From the NCBI GenBank assembly GCA_049318625.1, contig JBMOGA010000087.1, forward strand, positions 1-11,591: DNA of 11,591 nt, given 5' to 3'. Each line of letters starts with the position of its first letter. The first letter of the stretch is position 1. Below, in pieces: positions 1 through 5,912 of this stretch. Source of the stretch: JBMOGA01 sp049318625. GTDB lineage: Bacteria > Pseudomonadota > Alphaproteobacteria > Rhizobiales > Hyphomicrobiaceae. The notes below the pieces were generated by a model that made no database searches, was not told the origin of the DNA, and was given only the letters and a program-made list of their open reading frames with translations. The translations under genes and the position numbers were made by a program.

Positions 1-244
1 CCGCGGTTCTCACCTTGTTTGACGCGGTTCCCTTCCTGATCGTCGCGCCATAGATGGCTGCGCTGCCGCCGGGGACCTTATCGCGGTAGAAGCCCACGCC
101 CATCAGCTGGACAGTGAAGGTCTGGCCCTCCACCAGCAGGCGGGCGCAGGTGTGGGCGCTCGCGCAGTCTGTGGAGGGTGCCTCGGGCAACGTCGCTTCG
201 ACGGCGCGGATGAGGTCGCGGTCGCTCAGGTGCTTCCAGCTCAT
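1..244 (-). CDS. Hypothetical protein, 3' end cut by window edge
   Basis: An uninterrupted minus-strand reading frame runs from an ATG at 244 off the left edge, giving 81 visible codons with no stop. The start was chosen because GGAGGT lies 4 bases before it, an almost perfect ribosome binding site. An in-frame ATG at 256 is possible but lacks such a site. The protein begins MSWKHLSDRDLIRAVEATLP, has two cysteines about 7 residues apart (near residues 31 and 38), then a segment reading VEGQTFTVQLMGVGFYRD that could be beta-strand, and a Gly/Ala-rich part. There is no signal peptide and no membrane segment in the visible part, so a cytoplasmic product is likely. I do not recognise the family. 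Amino-acid composition and codon use look like a real gene. It follows a leader hairpin at 280-307. Confidence 0.6.
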   Translation of the reverse strand, partial: MSWKHLSDRDLIRAVEATLPEAPSTDCASAHTCARLLVEGQTFTVQLMGVGFYRDKVPGGSAAIYGATIRKGTASNKVRTA

Positions 245-279
245 GTGCACCTCCATGGCAGCATGCGGAGGATGGAGGC

Positions 280-307
280 GGCAGCCCGAGGGTCAAGCAG
301 GGCTACC
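280..307 (-). other. Hairpin in leader of the left-edge gene
   Basis: On the minus strand GGTAGCCC (307-300) can pair with GGGCTGCC (287-280), an 8-bp stem with one T-G wobble and a 12-base loop. The plus strand would have a C-A mismatch at that position, so the structure suits a minus-strand transcript. It lies about 36 bases upstream of the start at 244 and has no T-run after it, so it is not a typical terminator. It could be a leader structure or a chance fold. Confidence 0.25.
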
Positions 308-327
308 CAGACGAGAGATTTTCGGGA

Positions 328-539
328 CTAGAGAACCCCGAGCCTCGCCTGGATTTCCGGCTCAGCGGCCGGTCGCGATTGCGTCACTGCTTGCAGAAAG
401 GCGGCGCAGCCTTCGGCCGTGTCCCAACGCGTGGTGTAATTGCGGTTCCGGCGGTATGGCCGGTTGATCAGAACGCCGCGATCCGAGCGACGTCGATGGT
501 CTGGTCTTCGCAAACCTGCGCGACGGTTTCCAGCGTCAT
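328..539 (-). pseudogene. Possible frameshifted small ORF remnant
   Basis: Two adjacent minus-strand frames look protein-like but are out of register. The first begins at an ATG at 539 and reads MTLETVAQVCEDQTIDVARI, then ends at a TGA (470-468) after 23 residues. The second, displaced by one base, continues from about 470 with LINRPYRRNRNYTTRWDTAE, followed by GCAAFLQAVTQS, and stops at a TAG (330-328). One extra C in the TTCTGATC around 467-474 would join them into a single protein of about 70 residues. There is no clear ribosome binding site before 539, and a terminator stem lies just upstream. It may be a decayed gene, a sequencing error, or chance in high-GC DNA. I know of no matching family. 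Confidence 0.25.
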
Positions 540-560
540 GTAGCGGCGCGATACGGCCCA

Positions 561-593
561 CAAAAGCGACCGCCGCCCCTCTCGGGACGGCGG
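561..593 (-). terminator. Rho-independent terminator after the 626-1024 gene
   Basis: On the minus strand CCGCCGTCCC (593-584), loop GAGA (583-580), GGGGCGGCGG (579-570) form a 10-bp stem with one T-G wobble, closed by a GNRA tetraloop, followed by TCGCTTTTG. It starts 33 bases beyond the stop codon of the secreted-protein gene at 626-1024, the right place to end its transcript. It also suggests that the sequence from 539 leftward is not transcribed together with that gene. Confidence 0.8.
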
Positions 594-625
594 CTTGATA
601 GTCCAGGACTGTCAGAAGGAGGCGG

Positions 626-1024
626 CTATTGCGCCTTCGGCTTGCTCTCGGCGGTCTTGGGCGCGGCCTTCGGCGGGGCCTTCTTTGCGGGCGCCGCGGC
701 GCCCGTGCCATCGGGCAACTCCTTGCCCTCCCAGCAGACCGACGCCTCGGCGCGGCAGGTGTGCTCGTCGAACACGATGAAATCCAGGAACAGTTCGCAG
801 CTGACGTCCTTCTTGCCGATCTTGTAGTTCTTGATGCCGCGCTCGGCCGCCCACTTGGCAATGTACTTGTCCAAGAGATCCTTGGCGTCCCTGGTCGGGC
901 CTTCCTTGCCGTAATCGTTCACCGAAAAACCGAGCCGCGTGCAGGCGGCATGTGCGGTCGCTGGCAAGGCGATGGTGGCTGCAGCCAAGATGATGGGGAC
1001 GAGTTTGGGCGCGCGCAGCAGCAT
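626..1024 (-). CDS. Small secreted four-cysteine protein, unknown function
   Basis: A 132-residue protein starting at an ATG with GGAG 6 bases upstream. Residues 1-26 are a clear Sec signal peptide (basic start, hydrophobic core IILAAATIAL, cleavage after TAHA). The mature part has four cysteines (C28, C76, C90, C97), an even number as expected for two disulfides in the periplasm or outside. The central part is rich in Lys, Tyr and Trp (DAKDLLDKYIAKWAAERGI). The tail from about residue 108 is a low-complexity Ala/Pro/Lys stretch, perhaps a linker or wall/membrane-associating basic tail. The C-terminal C-R-A-E-A-S-V-C resembles C-K-V-Q-A-T-L-C in the gene at 1736-2068, suggesting a shared family. 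It stands alone transcriptionally: 138 bases separate it from the next gene and a strong terminator follows. Function unknown. Confidence 0.8.
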   Translation of the reverse strand: MLLRAPKLVPIILAAATIALPATAHAACTRLGFSVNDYGKEGPTRDAKDLLDKYIAKWAAERGIKNYKIGKKDVSCELFLDFIVFDEHTCRAEASVCWEGKELPDGTGAAAPAKKAPPKAAPKTAESKPKAQ

Positions 1025-1162
1025 GGGTCTCTCCGGGCGTTTCTGCTCGATCGATATAGCCGTGCCGCCGTGGCATGACCAGGGCGCTCGCCGAATCCCT
1101 TGTACGACGTTGTGGGCGCTGGTTCTGACGCGGCTTTTGCAGACGGGAGCCGGCGAGCCGCC

Positions 1163-1543
1163 TCAGTTCATGTAGGGCGAGTCGCCACCGCGCGGTCCGA
1201 TGCCGCTATCGAAGAAGAAGCCGTGGTCGAAGGGACCCGCAGCGGTTTGACGGTCGACGCCGTTGAACCGGTAGAAGCTCGTGCTGCCGTAGCGAGTGCG
1301 GCTGTCGCCGTAGGTGTTGATCGTATCCTCGGCCTTGAAGGAGTACCCGCCGCGACGTGCCGCGTAACCACGCACCTGCGGACCGCGACGGTAATAGGAC
1401 GAAGCCGGATGCCCACCGGCGCCCACCTCGGCGGCGGGCGCCACAGCCGCCTTCTTCTTTTCCGCGGCCTGCGACGGGAGCGACATGCCGAAAGCGCCAA
1501 CAACCAAAGCGGCGGCGAGCAGGAAGGGGTGGCGCAGGGCCAT
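1163..1543 (-). CDS. Small secreted Gly/Tyr/Arg-rich protein, unknown function
   Basis: A 126-residue protein beginning MALRHPFLLAAALVVGAFGM. The ATG at 1543 was chosen because GGAG lies 9 bases before it and a signal peptide begins exactly there; the frame stays open upstream to 1717, but that extension has no hydrophobic N-terminus. Cleavage is likely after SQA or SQAA (residues 26-27). The mature part starts with a short Lys/Ala stretch and then is rich in Gly, Tyr, Arg and Ser (SYYRRGPQVRGYAARRGGYS and similar), with no cysteine. Such composition suggests a flexible or poorly folded exported protein. No domain is recognisable. It is flanked by 138 and 192 bases of non-coding DNA, so it is probably its own transcription unit. 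Confidence 0.75.
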   Translation of the reverse strand: MALRHPFLLAAALVVGAFGMSLPSQAAEKKKAAVAPAAEVGAGGHPASSYYRRGPQVRGYAARRGGYSFKAEDTINTYGDSRTRYGSTSFYRFNGVDRQTAAGPFDHGFFFDSGIGPRGGDSPYMN

Positions 1544-1683
1544 GGGGCAACACTCCGAAGACGGGTTCTGTCGCGTCGACTGTGAACAATTTGCCGGAAA
1601 AAGTGAATGATCGGTTAGGGCCGGCGCAAGCGCTGCCTCCGCTTTTGGCACCAGATGCGCGATCCCGGCCACAGCGCCGTCCG

Positions 1684-1710
1684 GGCCCCTCCACAACCGG
1701 CGGAGAGGCC
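1684..1710 (-). terminator. Weak hairpin downstream of the 1736-2068 gene
   Basis: On the minus strand GGCCTCTCC (1710-1702) pairs with GGAGGGGCC (1692-1684), a 9-bp stem with one T-G wobble and a 9-base loop, 25 bases past the stop of the 1736-2068 gene. The wobble is tolerated only on the minus strand, consistent with a terminator for that gene, but no T-run follows, so it would be an atypical one. Confidence 0.3.
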
Positions 1711-1735
1711 CATCCACGTTGGTGTCGGCTCGTCC

Positions 1736-2068
1736 TCAGGCCTTGCAGAGAGTCGCCTGGACCTTGCACACGAACCCGAGGCCGCCCTTGGAACACTTCG
1801 ATTTGACGTTCTTGACGGCGTAGCCGGGCGCCGTCCCGATCTTCTGGCTGCCAGCCATCCACGACGCCCAAGAGCCCCAATCGGTGGCCTGGAGGACCGC
1901 CTCATAGGCCTGGAACTTGGCGCCGTCCTCGGTGTTGTTGGTCCCCTCGCCGGCCTTGTTCACGCAGGCACCGGCCGCTACGGCGTCCGTCGTTATCGCG
2001 ATCGGTGCCAGAACCGCCAGCCCGACGCCCAAGGTAGCCACGGCCAAAATCGAGTTGAACCGGAACAT
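1736..2068 (-). CDS. Small secreted four-cysteine protein, unknown function
   Basis: A 110-residue protein. The ATG at 2068 was preferred to the longer frame start at 2149 because GGAG lies 10 bases upstream and a signal peptide starts there (MFRFNSILAVATLGVGLAVL, cleavage likely around AVAA, residues 29-32). The mature part contains C35, C92, C101 and C108, four cysteines that could form two disulfides. Between the first and second cysteine lies an aromatic segment, KFQAYEAVLQATDWGSWASW, which could be a helix. The end, C-K-V-Q-A-T-L-C, matches the end of the cysteine core in the 626-1024 protein by conservative changes at every position. The two proteins are probably distant paralogues. No known domain; role in the periplasm or outside is inferred only from the signal peptide. 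Confidence 0.8.
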   Translation of the reverse strand: MFRFNSILAVATLGVGLAVLAPIAITTDAVAAGACVNKAGEGTNNTEDGAKFQAYEAVLQATDWGSWASWMAGSQKIGTAPGYAVKNVKSKCSKGGLGFVCKVQATLCKA

Positions 2069-2214
2069 GGATCTTAATCTCCGCGATGTGTTGAGATCGC
2101 GGAACACTGCCTGAATTCGGCATGCGTGCCCAGGCATGCTCCCGGGCAACGCCGTTCGGACCGGCTTTTTGTCCAGCCCGCGTGGCAGGAGGGTTTCAGA
2201 TGACGGGAGCCCGA

Positions 2215-2430
2215 TCAGCTCGCGATCTGCAGGTTGACGGCCTTCGGGCCCTTGCCGCGCTTGTCGGGCTCGGTGTCGAACGACACCCGCATGCCCTCGT
2301 CGAGCATGCCGATACCCGAGCGTTCGACAGCGGTGACATGGACGAAAACGTCCTTGCCGCCCTCGTCGGGTGTGATGAAACCAAAGCCCTTGGATTGATT
2401 GAAGAATTTGACCGTGCCGGTCTGGCGCAT
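2215..2430 (-). CDS. Cold-shock domain protein (CspA family)
   Basis: A 71-residue single cold-shock domain, the usual length for CspA-type RNA/ssDNA-binding proteins, which melt RNA secondary structure in the cytoplasm. It begins MRQTGTVKFFNQSKGFGFIT, with the RNP1 motif KGFGFI at 14-19 and RNP2 DVFVHV at 27-32, followed by the conserved acidic, Gly-containing turn and a final strand (PKAVNLQIA). The ATG at 2430 has GAGGAG upstream at good spacing. The frame is open further 5' to 2607, but that extension is not cold-shock domain and covers the leader. The 258 bases upstream contain a leader hairpin and a repeated 11-mer, as described separately. The family includes cold-induced, stationary-phase and constitutive members; the sequence does not show which this is. 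Confidence 0.95.
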   Translation of the reverse strand: MRQTGTVKFFNQSKGFGFITPDEGGKDVFVHVTAVERSGIGMLDEGMRVSFDTEPDKRGKGPKAVNLQIAS

Positions 2431-2461
2431 GGGAGCGTCTCCTCGATCCCCGTCAACTTTC

Positions 2462-2477
2462 GGGTGCCAGAGCACCC
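2462..2477 (-). promoter_or_regulatory. Leader hairpin upstream of the cold-shock gene
   Basis: GGGTGC (2462-2467) and GCACCC (2472-2477) form a perfect 6-bp stem with a 4-base loop, ending 31 bases before the cold-shock start codon. In a minus-strand transcript it would sit just ahead of the ribosome binding site. Structured 5' leaders that respond to temperature are known for cspA in enterobacteria; a similar role here is inference. Confidence 0.35.
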
Positions 2478-2535
2478 TGGTCAAAGGCAGTCTGGTCCGT
2501 AGTCGGGGAAGGTGAGGATCGCGAGAGTACGACAA

Positions 2536-2619
2536 CGCATATGCGTGAACCGTCCCACTTGGCTCAGCCGTGTCCGCCGGGTCCGATAGGCCGCCCGAAC
2601 GGAGCAAAATATGCGTGAA
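2536..2619. repeat. Repeated 11-mer ATATGCGTGAA plus palindrome
   Basis: ATATGCGTGAA occurs at 2539-2549 and again at 2609-2619, 70 bases apart start to start, in direct orientation. The first copy is part of the perfect 10-bp palindrome CGCATATGCG (2536-2545). Both lie in the non-coding interval between rlmJ and the cold-shock gene, where the cold-shock promoter must be. The 70-base period is about seven helical turns, which would suit a regulator bound at two sites on one face of the DNA. No known operator is recognised. Confidence 0.4.
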
Positions 2620-2638
2620 GGCCCCATGTCCCGCAAGG

Positions 2639-2656
2639 AAAAACCCGACAAATCGG
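2639..2656 (-). terminator. Possible weak terminator after rlmJ
   Basis: On the minus strand CCGA-TTTG-TCGG (2656-2645) is followed by G and five Ts (2643-2639). The stem is only 4 bp, so it is weak, but the T-run and its position 32 bases beyond the rlmJ stop fit a terminator separating rlmJ from the cold-shock gene. Confidence 0.35.
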
Positions 2657-2688
2657 CGGCCCGGCGGGGCGGATTGCGCCTGCCGGCG

Positions 2689-3555
2689 TCATCCGTGGGG
2701 TTCGGGCACGATCCAGTAAACCGACCCGACGGCGCCCGCGCCGATCGCCAACCGCTCGGCGAGAAATGCGCTGAGATGCGCCAGGGATTCCGCCAGGGAA
2801 TGGGGGGGATTGAGGATCACGAGACCGCATCCGTTCAGCCGCGTGGGGTCGGCCGGGGCGCGGATCATCAGTTCCACGCACAGCATCTTGGCAAGGCCGC
2901 TGGCGGCCAGCGCGCGGTGAAACCGCTGAATGGGCTTGGTGTCCTTGACCGGGTACCAGAGGAGATAAATGCCGGTCGCGAAGCGCCGCACCGCCTCGAC
3001 CAGACCGGCCGTCAGGCGGACGAGTTCGCCCGGCTGTTCGAACGGCGGATCGATCAGGATCGCACCGCGGCGCTCGCGTGGCGGCAACAGGGCCTTCAAG
3101 GCAACCCAACCGTCGAGTTGCAGAACCTTCGTTTGCTTGTCGCGCGCGAACAGCGCCGTGAGATCCGCGGCATCCTCAGGATGCAATTCGTTGAGGATCA
3201 AGCGGTCCTGCGGCCGCAGGAAATGACGCGCCAGGAGCGGGCTGCCGGGGTAGGCGCGCAACGTGCCCGATGGATTCTCGGCACGGACGGCGTCCAGGTA
3301 GGGGTGGAGCAGGTCGGCCATGGCTTGTGGCAGCGGATCGGCGTCCGGCCCGATCAGGCGTCCGATGCCGGCGCGCCATTCCTCGGTGCGCCGCGCCGGA
3401 TCGGCGGCCAGGTCGTAGAGCCCGATGCCGGCGTGCGTGTCGATGACACGGAAGGGCGTGTCCTTGCGCGCGAGATGGGCGAGGACCAGCGCCAGGGTGG
3501 CATGCTTGAGGACATCGGCGAAGTTGCCGGCGTGAAAGGCGTGGCGATAGTTCAT
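2689..3555 (-). CDS. rlmJ: 23S rRNA (adenine-N6)-methyltransferase RlmJ
   Basis: A 288-residue protein, close to the 280 of the E. coli enzyme. RlmJ is a SAM-dependent methyltransferase that makes m6A at 23S rRNA position 2030 (E. coli numbering), acting on naked or early-assembly rRNA. The N-terminus MNYRHAFHAGNFADVLKH is the family signature. The SAM-binding region follows (FRVIDTHAGIGLYDL, about 35-49), then a helical insert, and the catalytic motif DPPFE at 169-173. A conserved hydrophobic segment, IYLLWYPVKD, is at about 196-205. The ATG at 3555 has GGGGAG 12 bases upstream, within the gap after holC. That gap is only 22 bases, so the two genes are probably cotranscribed. The enzyme is not essential in E. 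coli; no residue appears to be missing. Confidence 0.95.
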   Translation of the reverse strand: MNYRHAFHAGNFADVLKHATLALVLAHLARKDTPFRVIDTHAGIGLYDLAADPARRTEEWRAGIGRLIGPDADPLPQAMADLLHPYLDAVRAENPSGTLRAYPGSPLLARHFLRPQDRLILNELHPEDAADLTALFARDKQTKVLQLDGWVALKALLPPRERRGAILIDPPFEQPGELVRLTAGLVEAVRRFATGIYLLWYPVKDTKPIQRFHRALAASGLAKMLCVELMIRAPADPTRLNGCGLVILNPPHSLAESLAHLSAFLAERLAIGAGAVGSVYWIVPEPHG

Positions 3556-3577
3556 GCCGCGCGCGGGCTCCCCGTGA

Positions 3578-4039
3578 TCATCCCTTGCGCTCCCACCCGC
3601 CGGCCGCCGTCTCCTGCCAGTAGGTCGGCATGGCGCCGGCCGACTTGACCCGGCGCCATGCCTGGCGGGCGCGCGCCACGGCGTCCGGATCCAGTCCGTC
3701 GAACAGATAGACGACGCGATGGTAGCCCCCGATATCGTCGATGTCGGCGCCGTCGACCAGGAAGCGGACGGTCGCTGCGTTCGGGTTGTCCTGCTCGGTG
3801 GTCAGGTAGACGGGCTGTAACTCGGCATGACCGTCGCGGGATGTGCCATGAGGCAGGAAGCTGTCGTCGCTGTAGGTCCACAGCGCCGTGTCGAGGGCTT
3901 CGAGCCGCTCGCTCGATCCTGCCTGCACGACCGCGCGCCAGCCGCGCTGCAGCGTCCGCTCCAGCAGGTTCGGCAGCACCTGCTCGAGGGTGCGGCGTTC
4001 GAGATGATAGAACAGCGCTTCCGTGGCAATCTCCGTCAT
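3578..4039 (-). CDS. holC: DNA polymerase III subunit chi
   Basis: A 153-residue protein of the HolC family. Chi pairs with psi in the clamp-loader complex in enterobacteria and contacts single-strand binding protein, linking the replisome to SSB-coated lagging strand. Family signs are the N-terminal FYHLERRTLEQVLPNLLERT (10-29), the central ALWTYSDDSFLPHG (52-65), the segment HRVVYLFDGLDPDAVARAR (107-125) and the typical tail YWQETAAGGWERKG (140-153). The ATG at 4039 was chosen because GAGGA lies 4 bases upstream; a GTG at 4057 would add six residues without a binding site. It is followed at 22 bases by rlmJ. In many alphaproteobacteria holC lies beside an aminopeptidase gene; that is not so here. 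Confidence 0.92.
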   Translation of the reverse strand: MTEIATEALFYHLERRTLEQVLPNLLERTLQRGWRAVVQAGSSERLEALDTALWTYSDDSFLPHGTSRDGHAELQPVYLTTEQDNPNAATVRFLVDGADIDDIGGYHRVVYLFDGLDPDAVARARQAWRRVKSAGAMPTYWQETAAGGWERKG

Positions 4040-4093
4040 CCGGGTCCTCGATCCCACCGGATGGGTAGCCCAGCGCAGCCCGCGCGTGAAGGC

Positions 4094-4378
4094 TCAGCGA
4101 CGGCGCGCGCTCGCCGGGGCCTCGCCGGCATCGATCAACGCCTCCATGCACTTGTTGGAAATGGCGCGATGATTGGACCGCATGCAGGCCCGGAGCCCGT
4201 CGCTGTCAACCTTGTAGGCGGGACACAGACGCTTGTAGTCGGCCTTGCACTTGGCGGTGACGGCCTTGGAGAAGGCCGCGGCATCCGTTGCAGCCGTTAC
4301 GTTGAGGACCGAGACAGCCACGACGGCCGCAAGGCCGAGGGCCGAAACACGCAGTAACGATAAGCGGACCACCGTCAT
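4094..4378 (-). CDS. Exported cysteine-rich-repeat (GLG1-like) small protein
   Basis: A 94-residue protein. Residues 1 to about 32 are a signal peptide or N-terminal membrane anchor (basic start, long Leu/Ala/Val core). The rest carries four cysteines, C44, C52, C65 and C77, in the frame C-x7-C-x12-C-x11-C, with DYKRLCP, GLRACMRSNH and ISNKCMEAL. This resembles the cysteine-rich repeat first described in the Golgi protein GLG1 (PF00839), which also occurs singly in bacterial exported proteins; function in bacteria is unknown. The tail is Ala/Arg-rich. AGGGGA directly abuts the ATG at 4378, unusually close; a GTG two codons later (4372) would have 6-base spacing and may be the real start. It sits between der (113 bases) and holC (54 bases). 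Confidence 0.8.
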   Translation of the reverse strand: MTVVRLSLLRVSALGLAAVVAVSVLNVTAATDAAAFSKAVTAKCKADYKRLCPAYKVDSDGLRACMRSNHRAISNKCMEALIDAGEAPASARRR

Positions 4379-4491
4379 TCCCCTGATCTTTCGTTCGACG
4401 AGCCTTGCGCCTACGCCACCGCACGAGCGAGCGCAAGTGCCTCTCTGGTCGATAGGTCAACGGCTTGCGCCTGACGGGCTCAGACCCGGGC

Positions 4492-5856
4492 TCAGTCGCG
4501 ATCGAACGGATTTCCACCCTTTTTCAGGTTGAGGCGGATCGGCACACCCGGCATGCCGAAGGTCTCCCGCAGGCTGTTCAGAAGATAGCGGGTGTAGGAA
4601 TTCGGCAGGTCCTGAGGCCGCGAACAGAAGGCGACGAAGGTCGGCGGCCGCGTCGAGGGCTGGGTGATATAGCGGATCTTGATGCGCCGGCCGGTTGGAG
4701 CCGGCGGCGCATGGCGCTCCATCGCCTCGCGGAGCCAGCGATTGAGATCCGGGGTCGGCACGCGCTTGTTCCAGGTCTCGTAGGCCGAAACGATGGCATC
4801 CATCAGCATGTCGAGGCCACGGTCCGCGAGCGCGGAAATGGTGACCAACGGCACACCGGGAACCTGGGCGAGCGACTGGACCGTTGTCTCACGCAAGTCC
4901 TTCAGCTGGCGCTGTTTATCGGTCACCAGGTCCCATTTGTTGACGGCGATCACGAAGGCCCGACCTTCCTCGGTCACCATGTGGCCGATGGTCAGATCCT
5001 GGTGCTCGAAGGGGTGCTCGGCATCGACGACCAGCACCACGACCTCGGCGAACCGCAAGGCCCGGATGGTGTCGCTGGTGGCGAGTTGCTCGGCCTTCTC
5101 GTGGACGCGCGCCTTACGCCGAAGCCCGGCCGTGTCGAACAGGCGGAAGGACCGATCCTTCCAAACAAAATCGCTGGCGATCGCATCGCGCGTGAGGCCC
5201 GGCTCGGGGCCGGTAATCATCCGCTCCTCGCCGAGCAGCGCGTTGACCAGCGTGGACTTGCCGGCGTTCGGACGACCGACGATGGCCACGCGAATGGGAC
5301 GGGCCGGCGCCGGGGCCGCAGCCTTTTCCTCGTCATCCTCGTCGGCGCGGGGCGCAACCTCCAGGCCGAGGGCGGCGGCGATGTCGACCTCGAGATCGCC
5401 CAGACCTTCCCCATGCTCCGCGGAAATCGGCACCGGCTCGCCGAGGCCCATCTCGTAGGCCTCGAAGAAACCGTTGTGGCCGGCGCGGCCTTCGCACTTG
5501 TTGGCAACCAGGATGGACGGCTTGCCTGAACTGCGCACGGTACGAGCGAACAAAGTGTCGACCGGGGTTACGCCATCGCGGGCGTCGATGACGAAGAGGA
5601 CCAGGTCGGCATCCCGGATGGCAGTCTCGGTCTGCTCGCGCATCCGGGCCGCGATCGATCCCTTGCCGGCCTCCTCGAGCCCGGCCGTGTCGATGACGAT
5701 CACGGGGTGGCCATAGATCTCGGCCTCACCCGCGCGGCGATCCCGCGTCAGGCCAGGCAGGTCGGAGACCAGGGCGGTGCGCGATCCGGTCAGGCGGTTG
5801 AACAGGGTCGATTTGCCGACATTGGGTCGGCCGACGATAGCGATGGTCGGAAGCAT
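4492..5856 (-). CDS. der: Ribosome biogenesis GTPase Der (EngA)
   Basis: A 454-residue double-GTPase needed for 50S ribosomal subunit maturation and essential in most bacteria. The first G domain has GRPNVGKS (9-16), DTAGL (56-60) and NKCE (119-122). The second has GRPNAGKS (194-201), DTAG (241-244) and NKWD (306-309). The two are joined by an acidic then Ala/Pro-rich linker (about 168-187), longer than in E. coli. A C-terminal KH-like domain (about 365-450) includes KIRYITQ and PPTFVAFCSRP. All nucleotide-binding motifs are intact. The start is either this ATG or a GTG at 5862 two codons earlier; the GTG lies 7 bases from a GGCGGG that may serve as binding site, so the choice is open. It is the last gene of the yfgM-bamB-der order, 56 bases after bamB. 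Confidence 0.97.
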   Translation of the reverse strand: MLPTIAIVGRPNVGKSTLFNRLTGSRTALVSDLPGLTRDRRAGEAEIYGHPVIVIDTAGLEEAGKGSIAARMREQTETAIRDADLVLFVIDARDGVTPVDTLFARTVRSSGKPSILVANKCEGRAGHNGFFEAYEMGLGEPVPISAEHGEGLGDLEVDIAAALGLEVAPRADEDDEEKAAAPAPARPIRVAIVGRPNAGKSTLVNALLGEERMITGPEPGLTRDAIASDFVWKDRSFRLFDTAGLRRKARVHEKAEQLATSDTIRALRFAEVVVLVVDAEHPFEHQDLTIGHMVTEEGRAFVIAVNKWDLVTDKQRQLKDLRETTVQSLAQVPGVPLVTISALADRGLDMLMDAIVSAYETWNKRVPTPDLNRWLREAMERHAPPAPTGRRIKIRYITQPSTRPPTFVAFCSRPQDLPNSYTRYLLNSLRETFGMPGVPIRLNLKKGGNPFDRD

Positions 5857-5912
5857 GGCCACTGACTAACCCGCCGGATCGCGCAAGACCAGCCGGAAAG
5901 CGCGCCCGCGCG

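Noticed and set aside
328..861. 177-codon minus-strand frame overlapping the secreted-protein gene at 626-1024
   Set aside because: Its first two-thirds are an out-of-frame Arg/Pro-rich shadow of the real gene and run through the terminator at 561-593. Only its last part (from about 470) looks protein-like, and that is reported as a possible remnant.
2611..3648. 345-codon open frame antisense to rlmJ
   Set aside because: rlmJ on the other strand has all family motifs; this frame also crosses the rlmJ terminator and the holC junction without its own start signals.
4379..4491. TTGACC at 4455-4460 (minus strand) as a -35 box for the cysteine-rich-repeat gene
   Set aside because: No acceptable -10 sequence at 16-18 bases; not enough to call a promoter.
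4473..4496. Direct repeat GGGCTCAG, twice 4 bases apart, at the end of der
   Set aside because: Too short, not symmetric enough to form a strong stem, and no T-run; judged to be chance.
4465..5529. 354-codon open frame antisense to der
   Set aside because: Mirror of the der codon pattern; low-complexity Arg/Gly/Asp-rich translation without recognisable domains.
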